Shown here piece after piece: positions 1 through 5,358 of a DNA stretch of 6,730 nt (the first letter of the stretch is position 1; each line of letters begins with the position of its first letter). Under the pieces are notes generated by a model. The model was not told where the DNA came from and did not search any database. It saw only the letters and a list, made by a program, of their open reading frames with translations. The stretch comes from an uncultured Ruminococcus sp. GTDB taxonomy: Bacteria > Bacillota > Clostridia > Oscillospirales > Ruminococcaceae. The stretch is from assembly GCA_937901485.1 (NCBI GenBank), contig CALGTT010000265.1:1-6730 (forward strand), in the 5' to 3' direction. The translations under genes and the position numbers were made by a program.

Positions 1-252
1 CGCTGTTACGTTTTTTACATAATCTACCAGCAGTCCATCCAGAATGTCGATTACAACATTATCCAGATGTGCTGTCGCTTCCGCAATCATCATCATGCGT
101 TCTGTTGCGGTGAAGCTTGCTGTGCTTTTGTTGGCATTGGTTGAAATCAGTACGATCACCTTATCAAACAGAGTAGAAGCACGGGTAATGATATCCAGAT
201 GTCCCAATGTGACCGGATCAAAGCTGCCCGGACAAACCGCTATTCGTCTCAC
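1..252 (-). CDS. coaD: Phosphopantetheine adenylyltransferase, N-terminal part (cut by window edge)
   Basis: CoaD transfers AMP from ATP to 4'-phosphopantetheine to give dephospho-CoA, the penultimate step of coenzyme A synthesis in the cytosol. Only the first 84 residues are visible. They carry the nucleotidyltransferase signature PGSFDPVTLGHLDII (residues 8-22). S10 and H18 sit where E. coli CoaD has T10 and H18, and K42 aligns with its conserved lysine. The later ISSTxxR motif lies outside the window. I chose the GTG start at 252-250 because it overlaps the rsmD stop (GTGA, 249-252), has a GGAGGA ribosome site six bases upstream, and gives the family's usual N-terminal spacing to PGSFDP. 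The 4-nt overlap suggests translational coupling to rsmD, a pairing common in Firmicutes. The assignment is close to certain; only the C-terminal integrity is unknown. Confidence 0.96.
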   Translation of the reverse strand, partial: MRRIAVCPGSFDPVTLGHLDIITRASTLFDKVIVLISTNANKSTASFTATERMMMIAEATAHLDNVVIDILDGLLVDYVKNVTA

Positions 253-803
253 TCCGATTCCTCCTCTTCAAAAGCGTATACCGATACTACTATTTTACCA
301 TAAAAATAATGCTTTTGCAACTGTAAATTCAAAATTTTTTCCGGCATTTCCAAATCTTTTTCATGTTCACAGATAATTTTGCCGTGTTTTTTGAGTTTTG
401 GGATCAGATCCGGCAGAATTTCCTGCAAAATATCCTTGCGGTAGGGCGGATCGAGAAAGATAAAATCAAAAAAAGCATCCGGACAGAGTGCAAAAAAATG
501 CTCTGATTCTTTCTGATACACCTGCGCCTTACTCTGAAACTCTGTTTTCTCCAGATTTTCCTTGATGACACGGATCGACTGCGGGGAATGATCGACAAAT
601 ACCGCCTGCTTTGCGCCGCGGCTCAGGGCTTCAATGCCAAGCTGACCGCTGCCGGCAAACAGATCGAGCACGGTAGAACCGGACAGTTCAAACTGAATAG
701 AGGAGAACATGCCCTCCTTCACACGGTCAGTTGTCGGACGGACATCGAGTCCCTCCAATGTTTTCAGGCGCACGCCCTTTGCTGTGCCGGTGATCACTCT
801 CAT
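249..803 (-). CDS. rsmD: 16S rRNA (guanine(966)-N2)-methyltransferase RsmD
   Basis: This SAM-dependent methyltransferase modifies G966 of 16S rRNA during assembly of the 30S subunit. The 184-residue length is normal for the family. The start MRVITGTAKG and the RPTTDRVKE block (residues 22-30) are typical of RsmD. Motif I, DLFAGSGQLGIEAL (47-60), binds SAM, and FLDPPY (116-121) is the catalytic (D/N)PP(Y/F) motif for N2-guanine methylation. The ATG overlaps the uvrC stop by four bases (ATGA, 800-803) and has GGAGGA six bases upstream, inside the end of uvrC. The stop in turn overlaps the coaD GTG. These overlaps make co-transcription and coupled translation of uvrC, rsmD and coaD likely. The C-terminus ends in an acidic tail (EEEESE). 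No alternative family is plausible. Confidence 0.96.
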   Translation of the reverse strand: MRVITGTAKGVRLKTLEGLDVRPTTDRVKEGMFSSIQFELSGSTVLDLFAGSGQLGIEALSRGAKQAVFVDHSPQSIRVIKENLEKTEFQSKAQVYQKESEHFFALCPDAFFDFIFLDPPYRKDILQEILPDLIPKLKKHGKIICEHEKDLEMPEKILNLQLQKHYFYGKIVVSVYAFEEEESE

Positions 804-2659
804 ACTGATTCCTCCATCGCCCAGTCCCCATCGGGAGCAGGGCTTTCATATTGATGCAGATGGGCATAAAGCCGCTGTGCAGTTTTCTTCGGAATACCTG
901 CTGCTGCAAGTGTTTCTGCATCAGCTTCCAGAAGCGCGGCTTTGGTTTTGAAATGCAGCATCAGCTTCTGCGCAAGCTTCTCCCCGATGCCTTCGACCTG
1001 TGTCAGTTCGGAGGAAAAGCTGCGTTTCTTGTGCTTACTGTGCATGAACGCAACGGAATAGCGGTGCACTTCGTCCTGAATGCGTGTCAGCAGGTGGAAC
1101 GCGCTTTGCGTGCCTGAAACGCTGATCTCTCCCCCGCCCGTAGCAATGGCACGGGTGCGGTGCTTGCTGTCCTTGACCATGCCGAAAAGCGCGATATCCG
1201 GCGCAAGATCTGCAACGATCGGCGCAACGGCATTGACATGCCCCTTGCCGCCGTCAAGCAGAATCAGATCCGGCTTTCGTGAAAAGCCTTCGTCGCTGCC
1301 GTCATGCAGATGGGAAAGCCGTCTGCGGATGACCTCCTGCATACAGGCATAGTCATTCTGAAGCATGGATTCCTTGATGGTGAAGCGTTTGTACGCCTTT
1401 TTCAGCGGTCTGCCGTTTTCAAAGACCACCATGCCTGCCACCATGGATTCGGACGCAAGGTTGGAAATATCGTATGCTTCGATATAATTCGGAACCTGCG
1501 GCATTCCCAGAAGCTTGCCGAGTGCTTCGACTGCAAGCAGTTCTTTGCCGGTACGGTTGGTACGCACGGCGATATGCTCCACGGCATTCTGCTTGGACAT
1601 GCGCACAAGCTGTACGCCATCCCCTCGCTGCGGCACATGGAGTTTTACACGGAAGCCAGCCTGTTCGCTGAAAATCTCCGTGAGCATTTCCATATCGGGA
1701 ATGGGAGCTTCGAGCAGAATGGCTTTCGGAAGATCCGTTCTGCCGTGGTAGAACTGTGCCACAAAGGACTGCAGCTCCGCATCATCAGCGTTGTCATTGA
1801 AATGGAAGGTCTGCTTGTCATGCAGTCTGCCGTCACGATACATGAGCACCGAAATACAAAGCTCCTCCTGACTTTCCGCGGATGCAATAACATCCGCATC
1901 ACGAAAGCGGTTGTCAATGATCTTCTGCGACTGCGCGGCTTTCTGGATCGCACGGATGCGGTCGCGGTACATGGCGGCGCGTTCAAAATCAAGTGCTTCT
2001 GCAGATTTTTCCATTTCCTGCTCCATGCGCTGCACGGATTCGGTGCTGCCGCTGCGGATATAGCTGACTGCCTGCTCAATGATCTCCGCGTATTGCTCCT
2101 GCGGGATCTTCCCCTGACACAGCCCCATACAGCGTTTGATGTGGTAGTTCAGGCACGGTCTTCCCTTGTGGAACATCTGCGGAAATTTCTTCTGGCAGGT
2201 CGGCAGGCAGAAGACAGCATTGACCTCCTCCACGGTTGATTTTGTCACAAAACCGCCGGTATACGGCCCGATGTACGTCCCCTCCCCTGTTTTCTGCTTT
2301 TCGGCAGTGATGCGCGGGTAGGGTTCATCGGAGATTTTGATATAATGGTAGCCCTTGTCATCCTTGAGCAGGATGTTGTAGTGGGGCTTGTGCTGTTTGA
2401 TGAGGCTGCATTCGAGCAGAAGTGCCTCATATTCCGAGTCGGTGACGATGAAGTCGTAGTCCCAGACATGGGAAACCATCTTCGCCACCTTCGGGGTATG
2501 ATCAGCAGATACCCGAAAGTAGCTGCTGACACGGTTTTTAAGATTTTTGGCTTTGCCGATGTAAATGATGCCGCCCTTTTCGTCCTTCATCAGATATACA
2601 CCCGGCGATGTTGTGAGCTGGGATGTTTTTTCGCGAAGGTACGGCAGTCTTTCATTCAT
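800..2659 (-). CDS. uvrC: UvrABC excinuclease subunit C
   Basis: UvrC makes both incisions around a DNA lesion once UvrA/UvrB have located it (nucleotide excision repair). With the chosen start the protein has 619 residues, and all domains are present. The GIY-YIG nuclease has GVY at 20-22 and YIGKAKNLKNR at 33-43 and makes the 3' cut. Four cysteines (155, 169, 177, 181; final spacing x7 and x3) match the 4Fe-4S ligands reported for E. coli UvrC. A UVR helix pair (about 206-241, core ALDFERAAMYRD) binds UvrB. The RNase H-like nuclease for the 5' cut has D397 (YDISN), D469 (LLDGGKG) and H532 (DEVHR). Tandem helix-hairpin-helix motifs occupy about 553-601. I chose the ATG at 2659 because AGGTGA lies 4 nt upstream. 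An in-frame ATG at 2692 would add 11 residues and overlaps the previous stop (ATGA), but it lacks a good ribosome site. Confidence 0.96.
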   Translation of the reverse strand: MNERLPYLREKTSQLTTSPGVYLMKDEKGGIIYIGKAKNLKNRVSSYFRVSADHTPKVAKMVSHVWDYDFIVTDSEYEALLLECSLIKQHKPHYNILLKDDKGYHYIKISDEPYPRITAEKQKTGEGTYIGPYTGGFVTKSTVEEVNAVFCLPTCQKKFPQMFHKGRPCLNYHIKRCMGLCQGKIPQEQYAEIIEQAVSYIRSGSTESVQRMEQEMEKSAEALDFERAAMYRDRIRAIQKAAQSQKIIDNRFRDADVIASAESQEELCISVLMYRDGRLHDKQTFHFNDNADDAELQSFVAQFYHGRTDLPKAILLEAPIPDMEMLTEIFSEQAGFRVKLHVPQRGDGVQLVRMSKQNAVEHIAVRTNRTGKELLAVEALGKLLGMPQVPNYIEAYDISNLASESMVAGMVVFENGRPLKKAYKRFTIKESMLQNDYACMQEVIRRRLSHLHDGSDEGFSRKPDLILLDGGKGHVNAVAPIVADLAPDIALFGMVKDSKHRTRAIATGGGEISVSGTQSAFHLLTRIQDEVHRYSVAFMHSKHKKRSFSSELTQVEGIGEKLAQKLMLHFKTKAALLEADAETLAAAGIPKKTAQRLYAHLHQYESPAPDGDWAMEESV

Positions 2660-2663
2660 GGCT

Positions 2664-2669
2664 TCACCT
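2664..2669 (-). promoter_or_regulatory. Ribosome binding site deciding the uvrC start
   Basis: AGGTGA on the minus strand, perfectly complementary to the UCACCU of the 16S anti-SD, lies 4 nt before the ATG at 2659. The competing upstream ATG at 2692 is preceded only by AT-rich sequence with no comparable site. This favours the shorter UvrC, although coupling at the ATGA overlap could still use the longer start. Confidence 0.6.
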
Positions 2670-2688
2670 ATCAGAGATTGGATGGGAT

Positions 2689-3312
2689 TCATAATTCATC
2701 AAAGAACGAGCTTTTGAAATTCTGTTCACGCGCCCTGTCACCGTGGCAGTCCACCATGATGCGCTCCTGTGAATGGAGGAAGCGGAGAATGGAAAAGAGC
2801 ACCACATAGCCGATGGAATTCGCAAACAGGCTGATATAGACATTGATGTTGAGGAGCGTGCCGAACATACCCAGCAGGATGATGGTTTCCGCAACAACGA
2901 TGGCAACCTCCAGCGCATTGTTTTTGGGTTCAAGTGAAAGGTAGGTAAAACAGATGGCCGCGGAGAAGATGGAATGCCCGATGTTCAGCCACATAGAGCC
3001 GGATTCATAGAACGGGATGCGCTTGGCATTGAAGTCCATGATCATGATGACGACTTCTGTGATCAGATAGACCAGCATTGCGCCTTTCATGACATAGCGA
3101 TGCCGGACGATCTTCCAGAAATTGATGAGCGAAAGGAGCATCATCACGAAGCCTGCCGTTTCTACAGTATAGGCAGCAATTTCCAGCGCAACGACCTCGA
3201 TCTCATGACGTTCGATCAGCCAGTAATAGAGCAGGGTGATAAAGGTGAACGACAGAAACAGAATGTTGGCATACTGCCCGAACTGAAAGCATCGTTTGAG
3301 TTTCGGATGCAT
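2689..3312 (-). CDS. Six-helix integral membrane protein of unknown function
   Basis: I do not recognise the family of this 207-residue protein. Six hydrophobic segments are visible, at about 14-33, 38-66, 73-93, 108-127, 132-155 and 158-178. Positive charges lie at the N-terminus (K4, K6, R7) and in the loop after segment 2 (K67, R70, R72), which by the positive-inside rule puts both termini in the cytoplasm. The tail from about 180 is hydrophilic and charged. Acidic residues inside or beside helices (E39, E44, E51, E86, E135, E142) could be functional. I see no ATP-binding, transporter or protease motif. The ATG has AGGTG four bases upstream and lies 12 nt after the purD stop. The stop overlaps an upstream ATG of uvrC (ATGA) and lies 29 nt before the preferred uvrC start. 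It is therefore almost certainly in the same transcript as purD and uvrC, but the neighbours do not reveal its role. Confidence 0.85.
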   Translation of the reverse strand: MHPKLKRCFQFGQYANILFLSFTFITLLYYWLIERHEIEVVALEIAAYTVETAGFVMMLLSLINFWKIVRHRYVMKGAMLVYLITEVVIMIMDFNAKRIPFYESGSMWLNIGHSIFSAAICFTYLSLEPKNNALEVAIVVAETIILLGMFGTLLNINVYISLFANSIGYVVLFSILRFLHSQERIMVDCHGDRAREQNFKSSFFDEL

Positions 3313-3324
3313 AAAGCACCTGCC

Positions 3325-4602
3325 TTACTTTGCCTGAAGGGCACGCTGTCCGATATCCTTACGATAGTGTACCTTTTCAAAGGAGATCTGCTCCACGCTC
3401 TTGTAAGCCTGTGTCAGGGCATTTTCGAGGGTATCGGCAGTCGCTGTCACGCCGAGGACTCTGCCGCCGGCAGTGAGGAACTCACCATCCGCATACTTTG
3501 TACCTGCGTGGTATACGAATGCACCGGCTGTCTGACCCTTGTCGTCCATACCGGAGATCACCTTGCCGCTTTCGTACTTCACCGGATAGCCGCCGCTTGC
3601 CATGACAACACATGCTGCGCTTTCCTGCTTCCAGACGATATTGAGATCAGAAAGATTGCCCTTGTAGGTGGCTTCCATGATGTCCACGAGATCGGTATCC
3701 AGCAGTGGCAGAACCACCTGTGTTTCGGGATCACCGAAACGGCAGTTGTACTCGATCACCTTCGGACCATTCGGAGTCAGCATCAGACCGAAATAGAGAC
3801 ATCCGGTGAACGGTCTGCCCTCTTCTGCCATTGCTGCAATGGTGGGCTTGAAGATGGTTTCCATGCAAATATCGGCAATTTCCTTTGTGTAATAAGGATT
3901 CGGGGCAACCGTACCCATACCGCCGGTGTTCAGACCCTCGTCGCCGTCGAGTGCACGCTTGTGATCCATGGAAGAGATCATCGGCACAACGGTCTTGCCG
4001 TCCGTGAAGGACAGAACGGAAACCTCCGGGCCTGTGAGGAATTCTTCCACAACGATGCGTGTGCTGCTGTCGCCGAACTGTTTTTCGTCGATCATGGAAA
4101 CAACGGCATCGACAGCCTCCTGCTCATTCTGTGCAAGAATAACGCCCTTGCCGAGTGCCAGACCATCCGCCTTGATGACAGTCGGATAGGTGTTCTGTTC
4201 CTTAATATATGCAATTGCAGACGCACTATCCGTGAACACTTCATAGCCGCCTGTGGGAATATTGTACTTCTTCATGAGATCCTTGGAGAAGATCTTGCTG
4301 CCTTCGATGATAGCAGCATTCTTCTTCGGGCCGAATGTCATAAAGCCCTCTGCCTGCATCGCATCGACCATGCCGAGTACGAGCGGATCATCGGGAGCAA
4401 CTACAACGAGATCGGGCTGGATCTCCTTGGCAAGTGCAACCATACCGTCAATGTCGGTTGCCTTGACATCGCAGCACTTGGCATAACGGGAGATACCGCC
4501 ATTGCCGGGTGCGCAGTAAATTTCGGTGGTACGGGGGCTTTCTGCAAGCTTCATGATGATGGCATGTTCTCTGCCGCCGCCGCCAACTACTAAAATCTTC
4601 AT
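3325..4602 (-). CDS. purD: Phosphoribosylamine--glycine ligase (GAR synthetase)
   Basis: PurD joins glycine to 5-phosphoribosylamine at the cost of ATP, giving GAR in the second step of de novo purine synthesis. The 425-residue length is normal for the monofunctional bacterial enzyme. The N-terminal domain starts MKILVVGGGGREHA and has PGNGG at 32-36. The ATP-grasp domain (about 100-295) has KADGLALGKGV at 144-154, NTGGMG at 225-230 and the metal-binding segment IEYNCRFGDPETQ at 283-295 (E284, N286). The C-terminal domain includes ASGGYP at 335-340. One small variant is APDDPLV at 69-75, where many PurDs have GPExPLV. I recall this from other Clostridia, so it is probably a lineage feature. 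A strong AAGGAGG site overlaps the stop of the gene before it, but sits a rather long 11 nt from the ATG. Its pathway partners purH and the IMP cyclohydrolase are encoded upstream, two small genes away. Confidence 0.97.
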   Translation of the reverse strand: MKILVVGGGGREHAIIMKLAESPRTTEIYCAPGNGGISRYAKCCDVKATDIDGMVALAKEIQPDLVVVAPDDPLVLGMVDAMQAEGFMTFGPKKNAAIIEGSKIFSKDLMKKYNIPTGGYEVFTDSASAIAYIKEQNTYPTVIKADGLALGKGVILAQNEQEAVDAVVSMIDEKQFGDSSTRIVVEEFLTGPEVSVLSFTDGKTVVPMISSMDHKRALDGDEGLNTGGMGTVAPNPYYTKEIADICMETIFKPTIAAMAEEGRPFTGCLYFGLMLTPNGPKVIEYNCRFGDPETQVVLPLLDTDLVDIMEATYKGNLSDLNIVWKQESAACVVMASGGYPVKYESGKVISGMDDKGQTAGAFVYHAGTKYADGEFLTAGGRVLGVTATADTLENALTQAYKSVEQISFEKVHYRKDIGQRALQAK

Positions 4603-4618
4603 GGGGGATATGTCCTCC

Positions 4619-4930
4619 TTATTGATATTCTTTTGTGATGAGTGTATCCGTATCGAACGGAAAATGGAACGAACCAGATCTTACGCTTTCCTCCCATTCC
4701 CCTTCGGAATTACGGTTATAAGTGAAGGAATACACCAATCCGTCGATCTGCCTGTCCATGCCGCATTTGCATTCCCAGTCTGCTACGGTAATGATGGGCT
4801 TGATGATACCATCTGCATTCTTGAAGCGGTGATAGTCAATCAGCGTCAAAGCACCGCAGAACAGGACAAATGCAAGATTCAAGACAAATATGGCGATCGG
4901 AATTTTCCAGATCCATTTGTATTTTCTCAT
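4619..4930 (-). CDS. Small single-pass membrane or secreted protein, unknown function
   Basis: This gene encodes 103 residues that I do not recognise. The N-terminus is basic (R2, K3, K5, K9) and is followed by a hydrophobic stretch at about 10-31, so it is a signal anchor or an uncleaved signal peptide. A small residue pair, CG at 25-26, does not form a convincing lipobox. The rest is hydrophilic with many aromatic residues and is presumably outside the membrane; it includes a CxC pair (C54, C56) and many acidic residues (GEWEES). I chose the ATG at 4930 because GAGGTG ends four bases upstream. A TTG four codons earlier (4942) overlaps the stop of the preceding gene but has no ribosome site. 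The TAA stop is embedded in the purD ribosome site (TAAGGAGG). It is co-oriented and tightly linked to the cysteine-rich gene before it and purD after it, but no functional link is evident. Confidence 0.75.
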   Translation of the reverse strand: MRKYKWIWKIPIAIFVLNLAFVLFCGALTLIDYHRFKNADGIIKPIITVADWECKCGMDRQIDGLVYSFTYNRNSEGEWEESVRSGSFHFPFDTDTLITKEYQ

Positions 4931-4934
4931 ACTG

Positions 4935-4940
4935 CACCTC
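4935..4940 (-). promoter_or_regulatory. Ribosome binding site deciding the start of the small membrane protein
   Basis: GAGGTG on the minus strand lies four bases before the ATG at 4930 and overlaps the TGA stop of the preceding gene (4939-4941). The alternative TTG at 4942 lies upstream of this site and has none of its own. The start is therefore most likely the ATG, probably coupled to translation of the upstream cysteine-rich gene. Confidence 0.55.
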
Positions 4941-5202
4941 AAAGGCTGAACCGGTGTTCTTTCATCTCATCCAGAAATGCATCCGAAATGGGGAATCCTG
5001 CCGCATCGCCGATCACGCTGTCCATGCCGCAATGCGGACACAATGCCGTTTCGCCGCCGTCCGTCCAGTCCTCCGCCTGTAATCCCGAGGGCTTGAAAAT
5101 CTCGCCGCACTGATAGCAGCCGCAAAGATCGCTTTTCCGCAGCTGTGTGCGGTTATGCCGGCAGTTCTGATGTGCCAGCACAAGGTCGGTTTTCTGATAC
5201 AC
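4939..5202 (-). CDS. Small cysteine-rich (zinc-ribbon-like) cytoplasmic protein, function unknown
   Basis: This 87-residue soluble protein has cysteines arranged as a likely zinc-binding site: CGCYQC (C27, C29, C32) and, about 23 residues on, CPHCG (C55, C58). The core reads CGCYQCGEIF, then a tryptophan-containing linker, then TALCPHCGMDSVIGDAAGF, then a short amphipathic C-terminus. From memory this matches a widespread Firmicute family of uncharacterised proteins (the CP(Y/H)CG-DSVIG type) usually labelled only 'cytoplasmic protein'. I could not search to confirm this. There is no membrane segment or signal peptide. I prefer the GTG at 5202, because GAGGTGA lies five bases upstream. A GTG three codons earlier (5211) falls inside that ribosome site. 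The gene follows a structured spacer behind purH and is linked without a gap to the small membrane gene. Its role cannot be inferred from context. Confidence 0.8.
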   Translation of the reverse strand: MYQKTDLVLAHQNCRHNRTQLRKSDLCGCYQCGEIFKPSGLQAEDWTDGGETALCPHCGMDSVIGDAAGFPISDAFLDEMKEHRFSL

Positions 5203-5207
5203 AGGAT

Positions 5208-5214
5208 TCACCTC
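5208..5214 (-). promoter_or_regulatory. Ribosome binding site deciding the start of the cysteine-rich protein
   Basis: GAGGTGA on the minus strand lies five bases before the GTG at 5202-5200. The earlier in-frame GTG at 5211-5209 is part of this site and has only a weak purine run upstream, so the shorter 87-residue product is favoured. Confidence 0.55.
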
Positions 5215-5225
5215 TTTCGTAAATC

Positions 5226-5290
5226 AAAAAACTATGATAGCTATGATTCCGCTTGCGAAGCAAAGGAATCATGCGGTTCGTAAAGCTATC
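5226..5290 (-). terminator. Nested hairpin plus T6 run: probable rho-independent terminator after purH
   Basis: Reading the minus strand, GATAGCT (5290-5284) pairs with AGCTATC (5242-5236). Inside it ATGATTCC (5272-5265) pairs with GGAATCAT (5250-5243), and inside that GCTT (5261-5258) pairs with AAGC (5254-5251) around a CGC loop. An 11-nt bulge (5283-5273) and a TTT bulge (5264-5262) lie on the left side. Four bases after the outer stem comes TTTTTT (5231-5226). The stem then T-run order in the direction of transcription is that of an intrinsic terminator. The outer stem is AT-rich and the bulge is large, so it may be leaky, an attenuator, or part of a dispersed repeat. Some read-through is plausible because no clear promoter follows. 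Confidence 0.5.
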
Positions 5291-5305
5291 GCCGCGTGAA
5301 GCAAA
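5239..5305 (-). repeat. Imperfect tandem duplication in the purH downstream spacer
   Basis: Two similar units lie side by side. On the plus strand, positions 5239-5264 and 5284-5305 share AGCTAT, then CCGC, then GAAGCAAA. The first unit carries an extra GATT and TTGC between these blocks. The duplicated AGCTAT supplies both arms of the outer terminator stem, so duplication and hairpin may have the same origin. The shared blocks are short, so chance similarity is not excluded. Confidence 0.4.
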
Positions 5306-5326
5306 CCAATCGAATCTGTTCACTTA

Positions 5327-5357
5327 CCCGCGCGTAACGCCAGCGGGGGCTCCCCGC
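5327..5357 (-). promoter_or_regulatory. Two mutually exclusive GC-rich hairpins just after the purH stop
   Basis: One base after the purH TGA, the minus strand reads GCGGGG (5357-5352), loop AGC, CCCCGC (5348-5343), a six-pair hairpin. The same CCCGC (5347-5343) can instead pair with GCGGG (5331-5327), enclosing GCG-TTA-CGC (5340-5332) and a TG bulge, for eight pairs. Both cannot form at once. Neither is followed by a T run. They may protect the 3' end of the purH message, act as a switch sensitive to the terminating ribosome, or belong to a dispersed palindromic repeat. The pairing is seen directly; the role is inference. Confidence 0.4.
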
Positions 5358-5358
5358 A

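Noticed and set aside
44..376. 110-codon plus-strand frame opposite coaD and the end of rsmD
   Set aside because: coaD on the minus strand has the clear PGSFDP...GH signature, so the plus-strand frame is a shadow.
1304..2239. 311-codon open frame on the plus strand inside uvrC
   Set aside because: It lies antisense to the UvrC nuclease and UvrB-binding regions, which are certain. There is no domain-like content in the plus-strand translation.
2974..4593. 539-codon open frame on the plus strand opposite purD and the membrane gene
   Set aside because: It is antisense to purD, which has full family motifs. Its translation is rich in H, C and I without any recognisable domain, and no ribosome site was seen. 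It is a shadow of purD codon use.
5234..5263. Possible minus-strand promoter: TTGCTT, 18-base spacer, TATCAT, before the cysteine-rich gene
   Set aside because: Both hexamers match the consensus weakly and lie inside the terminator-like stem, so a chance match is likely.
5327..5357. GC-rich hairpin as an ordinary intrinsic terminator for purH
   Set aside because: No T run follows either hairpin in the transcription direction; the T6 run lies about 100 nt further on, behind the nested stem.
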